64,000 nt of DNA from Halomicrobium urmianum (lineage in GTDB: Archaea; Halobacteriota; Halobacteria; Halobacteriales; Haloarculaceae). Numbering within the stretch: position 1 is the first letter of the stretch; the number at the start of each line of letters is the position of its first letter. The position numbers and the translations under genes were made by a program. The notes under the pieces are model-generated. The model was not told the DNA's origin. It searched no databases and worked only from the letters and a program-made list of their open reading frames with translations. Location of the stretch: assembly GCF_020217425.1 (NCBI RefSeq), contig NZ_CP084090.1:1-64000 (forward strand), read 5' to 3'. Shown here piece after piece: positions 45,196 to 53,523 of the stretch.

Positions 45196-46454
45196 GGGGC
45201 ACGCGGTAGCTCCACTGTGAACACGGCACCCCGCGGGTCGTTGTCGGAGACGCTGATCGACCCGTCGAAGCGCTCGACCAGCGTCGCGGCGAGGTGGAGG
45301 CCGCCGCCGTGCGCCTCGTCGCCGCGGGGCTCGAACAGCGATGCCTTGCGCTCGTCCGGGACGCCGACGCCGTCGTCCGCGACGCGCAGCGTGACGACGT
45401 CGCCGTCGACCGCCACCGAGACGTCGACGGTGAGGTCTCCCACGCCGGCGCGTCGCGCTGCGACCCGACTCGCCCCCGTCTCGTGACTCGCAGAGCGCCC
45501 GTCCGGACTGCGGACCGAAGCGTCGACGGCGGCGGGTTCGCCGGGCCCGTCTTCGAGAGCCTGCGAGCCGGGGCTCGTGGAACCGTGCTCGACGGCGTCC
45601 TCGCGAGGCGAAGCCGAGCGAGGGCTCGTCGAGCCGTGCTCGACGGCGTTCTCGACGAGGTTGCTGACGACCGACTGGAGCGACTCGTTGCCACGGACCA
45701 TCGCGGAGTCTGGTAGATCGCAGTCGACGGTCGCCCGGTAGCGCTCGTCGGCGCGCTCGCAGACGGCGGCCGCGACGGCGGCGAGGTCGACGGCGTCGCC
45801 CTCGGTGTCCCCGAGGAGCGTCTCGGCCATGGTGCCCGTCGAATCGATGAGGGTCTCGGACTGGTCGACGGTCTCGGACACGTCCGCGGCCCACTCGCGG
45901 ATACGGGCCGGGTCAGTCGACCCGGCCGCGTCCTCGATGACGTCGGCTCGGCCCCTGACGACAGTCAACTGGTTGCCGAGGTCGTGGCGGAGCGCACGGT
46001 TGACGAATCCGAGTGCCTGCCGTGCCCGTCGGCTCTGCCGTGCGTCACGCCTGGCGCGAGCGTTGTAGAACCCGGCGACGAAGCCGGCCAGGGCACCCAC
46101 CTCGACGGTGACCAGCGCGACGAAGACCGGTTCAGAGAGCTCCCGGTGCTCGATCAGCCGCACTGCGACGGTCGCGCTGTGGGCCAGTGAGAGCAGCGCG
46201 CCGCCCGCGACCGTCCACGCGACCACGCGCCACTCGTCCGCCGGTCGCAGGTCGGCGTCCGCCAGCACCGACCCCGCGAACGCGAGGATCAGCGCCAGCA
46301 GGCCGTCGACCGCCAGAGCGAGGAGGGGACCACCGCTCGCGTCGAGCGCACGGCGCTCTACCCGGAGGTGATAGAGGAGGGAGATCACGAGGAGCGCACT
46401 GCCGAGGGCGACGAGTACCGACGGCCCGGCGCTCCGGACCCGCTGGTGAGACAT
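45192..46454 (-). CDS. Membrane sensor histidine kinase with inserted repeat
   Basis: A 420-residue kinase. The N-terminal half has about six TM helices (VLVALGSALLVISLLYHL onward). The phosphoacceptor region is NRALRHDLGNQLTVVRG (H-box His near residue 154), and the N-box is SNLVENAVEHGS near 270. Directly after the N-box an extra stretch of about 60 residues follows (STSPRSASPREDAVEHGSTS, then Ser/Ala/Gly-rich) before DLTVDVSVAVDGDVVTLRVADDGVGVP (G1 box). The insertion includes a duplicated VEHGSTSP. Activity may be affected, since the insert lies in the ATP-lid region; no response regulator is adjacent. Confidence 0.85.
   Translation of the reverse strand: MSHQRVRSAGPSVLVALGSALLVISLLYHLRVERRALDASGGPLLALAVDGLLALILAFAGSVLADADLRPADEWRVVAWTVAGGALLSLAHSATVAVRLIEHRELSEPVFVALVTVEVGALAGFVAGFYNARARRDARQSRRARQALGFVNRALRHDLGNQLTVVRGRADVIEDAAGSTDPARIREWAADVSETVDQSETLIDSTGTMAETLLGDTEGDAVDLAAVAAAVCERADERYRATVDCDLPDSAMVRGNESLQSVVSNLVENAVEHGSTSPRSASPREDAVEHGSTSPGSQALEDGPGEPAAVDASVRSPDGRSASHETGASRVAARRAGVGDLTVDVSVAVDGDVVTLRVADDGVGVPDERKASLFEPRGDEAHGGGLHLAATLVERFDGSISVSDNDPRGAVFTVELPRAP
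45558..45660 (-). repeat. Short repeat with internal duplication in the histidine-kinase gene
   Basis: On the minus strand, GTCGAGCACGGCTCGACGAG-CCCTCGCTCGG-CTTCGCCTCGCGAGG-ACGCC is followed at once by a second, partly diverged GTCGAGCACGG..CACGAGCCCC. It lines up with copies at 16.3, 27.8 and 28.2 kb, keeps the frame, and starts exactly at the conserved N-box. Confidence 0.7.
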
Positions 46455-46593
46455 AGGTCGATTAGTCCCCTGTCTTATTTATCTTCCATACCAAATACAT
46501 GTAGTCTGTCTGAAATCTGCGCCCGTTCCTCGCTGACGTGGCGCGAAAACCTCGAGTCGTTCCGCGATACCCGGCCCGTCCGCCGGCGATCGG

Positions 46594-47622
46594 TCACTCG
46601 GTCAGCGCATCGCGGATCCGCTCGATCGCTTCCTCGACGTCCGACCGCGAGACGTCCCTGTGGGTGCAAAAGCGGGTTCTGTGCTCGTCGAACGCTCCCG
46701 CGCGCACGCCGTCGTCCTCACACGCGGCCACGAATTCCTCCGCGGTGAGCCCCCGCTCCGACGTGTCGGCGACCACGACGTTCGTGTCCGGTTCGGGCGC
46801 TCTGACGCCCGCCAGTTCGTCCAGCGCGTCGGCCAGCAGGGCGGCGTTGTCGTGGTCCTCGGCGAGTCGGTCGACCGAGTCGAGGGCTTTGAGCCCGGGG
46901 GCCGCGATCAGCCCGGCCTGGCGCATCCCGCCGCCGAACAGCTTTCGGACGCGGCGGGCCTCCTCGACGAACGCCTCGGGCCCGGCGAGGACTGAGCCGA
47001 CCGGCGCGCCCAGGCCCTTCGAGAGGCAGAACATCACGCTGTCGACGGGGGCAGTCAGTTCGCTCGCGGGGACGTCCAGCGCCACGGCGGCGTTGAACAG
47101 CCGCGCCCCGTCGAGGTGGACCGGTACGTCCAGGCCGTGGGCCGCCTCGGCCGCAGCGGCGATGCGCTCCGGCGGGACGGCGACGCCGCCCCGGTAGTTG
47201 TGCGTGTTCTCCAGCGCCAGCAGCCCGGTCCCGGGACGGTGGAGGCTCTCGGGGACGTGCGCCTCGCGGACCTGCTCGGGCGTGGGGACGCAGCGCTCCC
47301 CGGCGTCGATCGGTCGGGACTGGACGCCCGATAGCTGCGCCGGGCCGCCGAGTTCCCACCGGTAGACGTGGGACTCCCGGTCGAGGATCACCTCGTCACC
47401 GCGCTCGGTGTGAGTGCGGACGGCGATCTGGTTGCCCATCGTGCCGCTGGGAACGTACAGCGCGGCCTCCGTGCCGACGGCCTCGGCGGCGCGCCGCTCG
47501 AGCTCGTTCACGGTGGGGTCCTCGCCGTAGACGTCGTCGCCCACTTCGGCGTCGCGGGCGGCCTCACGCATCCGTTCAGTCGGGCGCGTCACCGTGTCCG
47601 ATCGGAGGTCGATGGCGTCCAT
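46594..47622 (-). CDS. Low-specificity L-threonine aldolase
   Basis: A 342-residue PLP enzyme cleaving L-threonine/allo-threonine to glycine and acetaldehyde. It starts MDAIDLRSDTVTRPTERMREA, the family hallmark, with DDVYGEDPTVNELE and the Schiff-base Lys in MFCLSKGLGAPVGS near residue 203. It might alternatively serve as beta-eliminating lyase, but the motifs fit GLY1-type aldolases. It is divergent from the CBS-domain gene. Confidence 0.92.
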   Translation of the reverse strand: MDAIDLRSDTVTRPTERMREAARDAEVGDDVYGEDPTVNELERRAAEAVGTEAALYVPSGTMGNQIAVRTHTERGDEVILDRESHVYRWELGGPAQLSGVQSRPIDAGERCVPTPEQVREAHVPESLHRPGTGLLALENTHNYRGGVAVPPERIAAAAEAAHGLDVPVHLDGARLFNAAVALDVPASELTAPVDSVMFCLSKGLGAPVGSVLAGPEAFVEEARRVRKLFGGGMRQAGLIAAPGLKALDSVDRLAEDHDNAALLADALDELAGVRAPEPDTNVVVADTSERGLTAEEFVAACEDDGVRAGAFDEHRTRFCTHRDVSRSDVEEAIERIRDALTE

Positions 47623-47736
47623 GGCCTCCGGAACGGGGTCGTAGCTGTTAGACTCTGGGGTCGCGGGCCGACTCCGGAGCGATCGGGGGTGTGTGGAGAG
47701 GTAACAAATAAATGGGGGCCACTCCACTACCCGTCT

Positions 47737-48138
47737 ATGAACGACATCTTCGTCAGTCGCATCATGACGGCTGCCCCGGTAACCGTCTCGACGGACACGT
47801 TCGTCGAAGCGGCCGCGAACCGCATGCTGGACGGTGACATCGGCTCCCTGCTCGTCACCGACGAGGACGGCCTCGCGGGTATCCTCACCACGACGGACTT
47901 CGTCGCTATCGTCGCCGCGAGCAAGCCCAAGGCGGAGACCACCGTCAAGCGGTACATGTCCACGGACCTGGTGACCGCGACCGCCCAGACCACTGTCGCC
48001 GAGGCCGCGGAGACGATGGTGGAGGAGAACATCCACCACCTGCCGGTCGTCGACGACGACGGCAGCGTCATCGGCATCGTGACGACGACCGACCTCGCCG
48101 GCTACGTCTCGAGCCCGGAACTGCAGTCGACCGCGTAG
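47737..48138 (+). CDS. Tandem CBS-domain protein
   Basis: A 133-residue protein consisting of one pair of CBS domains (MNDIFVSRIMTAAPVTVSTD and VKRYMSTDLVTATAQTTVAE repeats) that together bind an adenine nucleotide such as AMP, ADP or SAM. A TATA-like aacaaataaa lies about 28 nt before the ATG, so the mRNA is probably leaderless. No partner domain is fused; the target protein is unknown. It is convergent with the HxlR gene, with stop codons abutting. Confidence 0.9.
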   Translation: MNDIFVSRIMTAAPVTVSTDTFVEAAANRMLDGDIGSLLVTDEDGLAGILTTTDFVAIVAASKPKAETTVKRYMSTDLVTATAQTTVAEAAETMVEENIHHLPVVDDDGSVIGIVTTTDLAGYVSSPELQSTA

Positions 48139-48486
48139 CTACTCCTCGTCGCCGAGCCACTCCTCCGCCCAGTCCTCGATCTCGTCGAAGACGGGACACA
48201 GCGAGCGGCCCTTGTCGGTGAGAGCGTAGAAGGTAGCGACGGGGGCGTCCTCCTCGAGGCGGCGAGTGACGAAACCCGTCTCCCGAAGGTCGTCCAGCAC
48301 CCGCGAGAGGGTGCGCGAACTGGCTCCCGTCGAGCGCTTGAGTTCGTTGAACCGCTTCTCGCCCTCCTGGAGGTCGTGGAGGACGACCAGCCGCCAGCGC
48401 GAGCCGATCTGTTCCAGCGAGTCGACGACGTAGCAGGTCTCCTCGCTGTGCTGGTCCGACGCCTGCTGCCGCTCTTCCACTGCCAT
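48139..48486 (-). CDS. HxlR-family winged-helix regulator
   Basis: A 115-residue MarR-like DNA-binding protein. The HxlR start ETCYVVDSLEQIGSRWRLVV carries the usual Cys near residue 18, followed by RFNELKRSTGASSRTLSRVLDDL as recognition helix and a wing with TFYALTDKG. Many HxlR regulators sense electrophiles or oxidation through this Cys. The dehydrogenase pseudogene lies upstream on the same strand. Confidence 0.9.
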   Translation of the reverse strand: MAVEERQQASDQHSEETCYVVDSLEQIGSRWRLVVLHDLQEGEKRFNELKRSTGASSRTLSRVLDDLRETGFVTRRLEEDAPVATFYALTDKGRSLCPVFDEIEDWAEEWLGDEE

Positions 48487-48616
48487 ACCCGTCCGTACTG
48501 CGCCGCCCCTGAAGTAGGTTCGTATTCGAACCGGGTATCGCGACGCAACCAGATGTATCCGCGACAGCCAGGTGGGCGGACGCCGCCGGAGTGCCAGCGG
48601 TCCCCCGGGAGCCCGC

Positions 48617-49538
48617 CTACCAGGCCGCTTCGAGCACCTCGCGGACCTCCGCGGGCGTGGGGTCGAGCCCCGCGGGAGCGTCGGCCGTCATCGCGTCGTC
48701 GACGACGGCGCGGGCCACGTCGTCGAGCTCGCCGGGTTCGGGACCGTCGACGTCCCGGAGCCGGTCGGGCAGGCCCAGCGCGTCGGCCACCTCGCGGACG
48801 GCGTCGACGACCGCCGCCGCGGGGTCGTCGGCGTCGCCGACGCCCAGGGCCTCCGCGAGCAGGGCCCGGCGGCCGTCGACCGCGTCGAAGACGTACTCGA
48901 GGACGTAGGGCGCGAGGACGCCGTGGGCGCGACCCTGCTGGACGGGATAGGGACGCGAGACGCCGTGGCCGAAGGCGTGGATCACCGAGAGCGTACCGGC
49001 GTCGGGGCGCGAGACGCCGTACTGGACGAGCGCCAGGCCCTCGACGGCCCGGTCGAGGTCCTCGGGTCCGGGGTCGCCGTCGGCGAACCCCAGCAGGCCC
49101 GCCCGGAACTGCCGGAGGCCGCGCCGGGCCGTCGCGTCCGTGATCGGCGTCGACGCCCGCGCGTACAGCGTCTCGATCCCCTTGTCGAAGCCGTTCATCG
49201 CCGACGCGGCGAGGACGCTCCGCGGGGTCGTCTCGATCAGTTCGGGGTCGTAGACGACCGCCGCCGGCATCAGAGCCGGATCGGAGACGCCGCCGTCGAC
49301 CGGCCGGTCGACGAGCCCCCCGTCCGGCGTCGCGGTGATCCCCGCCGCATCGGTGTGGTCGGCGCCGGCCATCGTGGTGGGGACGGCCACCACGGGCGTC
49401 GGTCGAGCCGACCGTCCCGCCGGTCACCACGAGCGCCCGCTCGTGGCCCAGCGCGTCCAGTTCCGCGCCGAGGTCCGCGACGGCGCCGCGGCCGCACCGG
49501 AGCACCGCGGGGTCGTACTCGAATCGAAAGGCGGCCAT
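48617..49538 (-). pseudogene. Iron-containing alcohol dehydrogenase, internal deletion plus frameshift
   Basis: The N-terminal piece in one frame (MAAFRFEYDPAVLRCGRGAV .. RALVVTGGTVGST, about 49538-49390) runs out of frame exactly where the C-terminal piece begins in another (TPVVAVPTTMAGADHTDAAG to EVLEAAW, ending 48617). Intact family members need the roughly 80-100 residues that lie between, including the NAD-binding GGGS loop, which is absent. So a deletion removed the nucleotide site and shifted the frame. The metal-ligand region (HAFGHGVSR) survives. Sequence error could cause the frameshift but not the missing loop. Confidence 0.8.
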
Positions 49539-49592
49539 GGACGACGTTGGATCGAGCATAGCATATATCTGGGGCGTGAGCGAACGAACAAC

Positions 49593-50438
49593 ATGGACGA
49601 ACTACCGCCGTCGACGCGCGTCGGACGGGTCGCGCTCCGGGTCGGCGACGTCGAGGGAGCCGCGGACTTCTACGAGCGGGTCGTCGGGCTCCGCGTCCAC
49701 GAGCGGACTACCGACCGGGTCGTTCTCGGTGCGGACGAGCCACTGCTGGTACTGGAATCCGCGCCGGACGTGCCCGAACGACGGGCCGACGAGGCCGGGC
49801 TCTACCACGTCGCGTTCAGGGTGCCGACGCGCGCTGCGCTCGGCGACGCCCTGCGCCGCGTCGAGGCCGAGTGGGAACTGACGGGCGCCTCCGATCACCT
49901 CGTGAGCGAGGCGCTGTATCTCACCGACCCGGCCGGCAACGGGGTCGAGATATACGTCGACAAGCCCCGCGAGGAGTGGCCGGTGACGGCCGACGGGCGC
50001 GTCCGGATGGAGACCCGCCCGCTGACGCTCGACGACCTCCGCGACGCGGCCGGCGACGGCGAGGCGATGCCCGACGGGACCGACGTCGGGCACGTCCACC
50101 TGGCGATCACGGACGTCGACCGGTCCCGCCGGTTCTACGTCGACGAGATCGGACTCCGCGTCCGGCAGGAGTTCGGTACCGCGGCGCTGTTCGTCGCCGC
50201 CGACGACTACCATCACCACGTCGGGCTGAACACGTGGGAGAACCGGTCGAGACCGGCGAGCGACCGCGGGCTCGCGTGGTTCGAGCTGGTGGTGCCCGAC
50301 GCCGACGCGCTGGCGGGCGTTCGCGAGGTCGCGAGCGAGGGGCGGGACCTCGAAGACGCGAGCGGGAGCGAACGGGACGGCGGCCTCGAGGTGACGGATC
50401 CGGACGGTATCAAACTCCGCTTGCGCACCCCGGAATGA
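49593..50438 (+). CDS. VOC-superfamily protein with two glyoxalase-like domains
   Basis: A 281-residue protein with two betaalphabetabetabeta modules, RVGRVALRVGDVEGAADFYE at the start and VGHVHLAITDVDRSRRFYVD near residue 165. A His in the second module (HVHL) and Glu in IYVD/FELV supply possible metal ligands. Extradiol dioxygenase, glyoxalase or bleomycin-resistance-type roles are all possible. It is divergent from the dehydrogenase pseudogene. Confidence 0.88.
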   Translation: MDELPPSTRVGRVALRVGDVEGAADFYERVVGLRVHERTTDRVVLGADEPLLVLESAPDVPERRADEAGLYHVAFRVPTRAALGDALRRVEAEWELTGASDHLVSEALYLTDPAGNGVEIYVDKPREEWPVTADGRVRMETRPLTLDDLRDAAGDGEAMPDGTDVGHVHLAITDVDRSRRFYVDEIGLRVRQEFGTAALFVAADDYHHHVGLNTWENRSRPASDRGLAWFELVVPDADALAGVREVASEGRDLEDASGSERDGGLEVTDPDGIKLRLRTPE

Positions 50439-50560
50439 CCGGACGCGGGCGTGGTGAAGCGAGCGACGCGACCGGTCCGGCGCCGTAGTCGACGCCTACC
50501 GACCCCCCGAGCGAGTTTTACTGGTCTATACTGATTACCGTCGTGCGGGAACGCCGTAGC

Positions 50561-51760
50561 ATGACGCAGTCCAGGGGGGCCGACGAACGCGTGTTGATTC
50601 CGACGGGGCACGACGCTGCGAGCTACGTCTGCGTGCGGTCGCTGGCGGACCGGGGCGTCGGGGCCGTCGTGGCCTCGGACAAGGACGGCGTCCCGGCAGG
50701 TGCGTCCCGGTACTGCGCCGAGTCCGTCTCGCTCCCGCCCCCGCGGGACGATCTGATCGCCTACCGCGACGCGCTGCTGTCGCTCGCCGAGCGGCCGTCG
50801 ATCCGGACCGTGATCCCGGTGCGGCCGGAGGACTGCTACGTGCTCTCCAGGTATCGCGACGAGTTCGAGGAGCACGTCTCGCTGCCCGTCCCCTCGCTGG
50901 ACCAGCTCCGGGCCGTTCAGGACCGGCTTCAGCTGGCGGCGGTCGCGGAGTCCGCGGGCGTCCCCGTCCCCGAGACGCAGCGGCTCTCGGCGGTCGACGA
51001 CTGGGAGGGGCAGCGGATCGTCAAGTCCAGGTACAACGTCCTCGCCGACGCCTTCGTGGAGGGGATGAGCCCCTCGGAGGTGGACGTGGTCAAGGACGTC
51101 CACCACGTCGAACCGGGCGACGTCCCCGACGCCGACGCGCTCCGCGAGGAGATGGACCACGACCCGATCGTTCAGGAGTTCGTTCCCTACGACGACGAGT
51201 ACATGTTCGCCGGCATCTACGACCACGGCGAGCCGCTGGCGACCTTCCAGCACCGCCAGATCCGTGGCACCTCCTACACCGGCGGGGGCGGCGTGTATCG
51301 GCGGTCGGTGTACGTCCCCGAACTGGAACAGGTCGCCCGCGCGCTGCTGTCGGAACTGGACTGGCACGGCCTCGCCTGCATCGAGTACATGCACGACGCC
51401 GATACGGGCGAGTTCGTCCTCACGGAGATCAACCCCCGGATGTGGCAGTCGCTGCCGTCGACGGTCCGGGCCGGCGTCGACTTCCCCTATCACTACTGGC
51501 TGCTCGCGACCGGTCGGGCGGACGAGATCAATCCGGACTACGAGCTTGGCGTCGGGAGCCACTTCCTCCACGGCGAACTGGCGTATCTCACCAGCGTCCT
51601 GAACGAGGACTCCCCGCTGGTCGAGCGGCCGTCGGTCGCCGGGTCGCTGTGGGCCGTCGCGATCTCCATCCTGACCGAGCCGCACTTCGACTACTTCGCG
51701 ATCGACGACCCCGGGCCGTTCCTCCGGGGCGTGCTGAACACCCTCCCCGTCGAGGTCTGA
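50561..51760 (+). CDS. ATP-grasp enzyme (carboxylate-amine/thiol ligase type)
   Basis: A 399-residue ATP-grasp protein: N-terminal pre-ATP-grasp Rossmann part (RVLIPTGHDAASYVCVRSLA), ATP-binding lysine and GxGG-like loop (TSYTGGGGVYRRSVYV) and the metal-binding ACIEYMHD and TEINPRMWQSLPSTVRAG near the C-terminus. Such enzymes ligate a carboxylate to an amine through acyl-phosphate; the substrate is unknown. An in-frame GTG at 50543 sits about 25 nt from a TATA-like gttttact and may be a leaderless start adding six residues. Confidence 0.85.
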   Translation: MTQSRGADERVLIPTGHDAASYVCVRSLADRGVGAVVASDKDGVPAGASRYCAESVSLPPPRDDLIAYRDALLSLAERPSIRTVIPVRPEDCYVLSRYRDEFEEHVSLPVPSLDQLRAVQDRLQLAAVAESAGVPVPETQRLSAVDDWEGQRIVKSRYNVLADAFVEGMSPSEVDVVKDVHHVEPGDVPDADALREEMDHDPIVQEFVPYDDEYMFAGIYDHGEPLATFQHRQIRGTSYTGGGGVYRRSVYVPELEQVARALLSELDWHGLACIEYMHDADTGEFVLTEINPRMWQSLPSTVRAGVDFPYHYWLLATGRADEINPDYELGVGSHFLHGELAYLTSVLNEDSPLVERPSVAGSLWAVAISILTEPHFDYFAIDDPGPFLRGVLNTLPVEV

Positions 51761-51981
51761 ATCCGCCGGACACCGGTTGTTCCCGGTCGCTGTGGCCGTC
51801 TCGCTCGGCGCGTTCGACGGCATCGACGGCGTGAAGCGCACCGCGCCGAACGCCGACGTCGAGTCGGGCCGAGACGGACTGTCGTCGGTCGATACCGGGA
51901 CGACTGCCCGACGGCGGGCGGTCCGACTGAGACGGGGCTACGACGGTCCGCGTGACGCGGTCGAGCGGATCGTGGCGCTTC

Positions 51982-52782
51982 TCAGGTCAGGTCGACGACC
52001 TCGTAGGCCACGTTCTGATTCCTGAGGCCGTCCGTGTGCGCGGCGAGCCGGTCGCCCACGGCCAGCAGGAGGACGTCCAGACCGCGCGTGGCGGCCTCCG
52101 TGACGGCCTCGTCGGTGGCGAAGCGGACGTCGGGATCGAGACCGGCCGCGTCCGCGAGCGCTACCGCCTCGTTGCCGGCGACGGCCACGAGGTCGTGGTC
52201 GGACGCTCGCTCCGCGACCGCGTCGGCGTCCACCTCCGCGCTGCCGCCGTCGCGGATGGGCGGGACCGTCACCACGGTCACCGCGCCGTAGTCGTAGTCG
52301 ACGACGCCGTCGAAGTCGGTGATGCCGACGTCGCGGCCGGCCTCGGCGTCGGAGACGGCGACGGCCGTCGCGCCTCCGGTCTCGCCGGGCGTGGCGCGGA
52401 GCACGCCGTCCCGCATCGTCAGCGACACCGTGGCGCCCTCCGAGACGTCCGCGGTCGCGATGGCGGTGTCGACCTCGACCTGGCCGATCACCTCCTCGGA
52501 GACGTGGGAGACGAACTCGCGGAGGCCGTCCGTCTGTGAGATGAGCCAGTCGACGCCCTCCTTGGTCACCTCGTAGCGCCCGCGTCCGTGCTTGCGGACG
52601 TACTCCCGCTCGACGAGGTCCTGTAGGTAGTTAGAGACCGCTTGCGAGGTGATGCCGATCTCGTCGGCGATCTCCCGCTGGCTGACCGCCGGCTGGCGCT
52701 CCGCGATCTCCACCAGGATCTGGTACTGGGTCGCGTTGCGCTTGCTCCGGAGGACGCTCGCGTCGTCGGCGTCGTCGGCCAT
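51982..52782 (-). CDS. Winged-helix regulator next to the cobalamin cluster
   Basis: A 266-residue protein. The N-terminal MarR-like wHTH is RNATQYQILVEIAERQPAVS / QREIADEIGITSQAVSNYLQ. A C-terminal sensor-like part (DTAIATADVSEGATVSLTMR, VGITDFDGVVDYDYGAVTVV) follows. It is transcribed away from the cbiT operon and shares its upstream region; inverted repeats between them are candidate operators. A TATA-like aagatattt puts the transcript start at about the ATG. By position it probably regulates the cbi genes, but this is not proven. Confidence 0.82.
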   Translation of the reverse strand: MADDADDASVLRSKRNATQYQILVEIAERQPAVSQREIADEIGITSQAVSNYLQDLVEREYVRKHGRGRYEVTKEGVDWLISQTDGLREFVSHVSEEVIGQVEVDTAIATADVSEGATVSLTMRDGVLRATPGETGGATAVAVSDAEAGRDVGITDFDGVVDYDYGAVTVVTVPPIRDGGSAEVDADAVAERASDHDLVAVAGNEAVALADAAGLDPDVRFATDEAVTEAATRGLDVLLLAVGDRLAAHTDGLRNQNVAYEVVDLT

Positions 52783-52836
52783 TGGCCGTGGCTCGGGAGT
52801 CCTCGTGCAAATATCTTTGCCTTACTGACGACGTAG

Positions 52837-52854
52837 TTGCCGAGTTACCGGCAA
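52837..52854. promoter_or_regulatory. Inverted repeat between regulator and cbiT
   Basis: TTGCCG-AGTTAC-CGGCAA, 6-bp perfect arms. It lies just upstream of the regulator's TATA-like box (52809-52817), about 50 nt from the cbiT box. Confidence 0.45.
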
Positions 52855-52884
52855 TTCGGAGCATAACCATCAATCAGGATTTCC

Positions 52885-52907
52885 CTAATACAACCAAAAT
52901 TGTTTTA
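52885..52907 (+). promoter_or_regulatory. Promoter/operator block of the cbiT operon (copy 1)
   Basis: CTAATACAACCAAAA-TTGTTTTA, 21 of 23 positions identical to the block before cbiH. It includes a TTTTA TATA-like element 26 nt from the cbiT ATG (near-leaderless) and a 6-2-6 inverted repeat AACCAA-AA-TTGTTT with one mismatch. Confidence 0.7.
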
Positions 52908-52932
52908 GGGCTCACGAGAGTTGTCCTGGTCG

Positions 52933-53523
52933 ATGAGCCGCGTTGCACTCCCCTACGACGCGAAGGCCGGTCCGACCAAGCCGGAGGTCCGGGCCGTCCT
53001 CCTGCAGAAACTGGGCCTCGGTCCCGACGACCACTTCGTCGAGGTCGGCTCCTGCACCGGCGCGGTCACCGTCGGGGCCGCTCGCCGGGCCGGCCGCGTG
53101 ACGGCGCTGGAGCGCGACCCCGACCGCCTGGAGACGACCGAGCGGAACCTCTCCGCCAACGACGTCGACGCCGACGTCGACCTGCGCGCGGCGGAGGCGC
53201 CCGACGGCCTCCCCGACGACGCCGACGCCCTGTTCCTGGGCGGCAGCCGCAACTACGAGGCCGTCCTCGACCACGCCGTCGAGACCGGCGTCGACCGCGT
53301 GCTCATGAACGTCTCCCGGCTCGAGGTCGCCGGCGCCGCGACGGAGACGTTCCGAGAGCGCGACCTGCTGGACGAGGTCGTCCAGTTCCAGGTCAGCCGC
53401 GGCTACGAGCTGGCCGGTGCGACGAGCTTCGACTCGGACAACCCCGTCTACATGCTGGTTGGCGGCGTCAAAAGCGGCGAGGCGGTCGCCGCTGACGGCG
53501 GAACTCGGGGTGAGCCCCGATGA
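52933..53523 (+). CDS. cbiT: Cobalt-precorrin-6B C15-methyltransferase (decarboxylating)
   Basis: A 196-residue class I SAM methylase: C-terminal-CobL equivalent, methylating C15 (decarboxylating) of cobalt-precorrin-6B. It starts MSRVALPYDAKAGPTKPEVRA, the SAM-binding DHFVEVGSCTGAVTVGAA lies near residue 36, and LFLGGSRNYEAVLDHAV follows. The ATG at 52933 is chosen over the TTG at 52921 because it is 26 nt from the TATA-like TTTTA. It is the first gene of the cbiT-L-F-G unit; its stop overlaps cbiL by 4 nt. A low-complexity tail (ADGGTRGEPR) extends beyond the domain. Confidence 0.9.
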   Translation: MSRVALPYDAKAGPTKPEVRAVLLQKLGLGPDDHFVEVGSCTGAVTVGAARRAGRVTALERDPDRLETTERNLSANDVDADVDLRAAEAPDGLPDDADALFLGGSRNYEAVLDHAVETGVDRVLMNVSRLEVAGAATETFRERDLLDEVVQFQVSRGYELAGATSFDSDNPVYMLVGGVKSGEAVAADGGTRGEPR

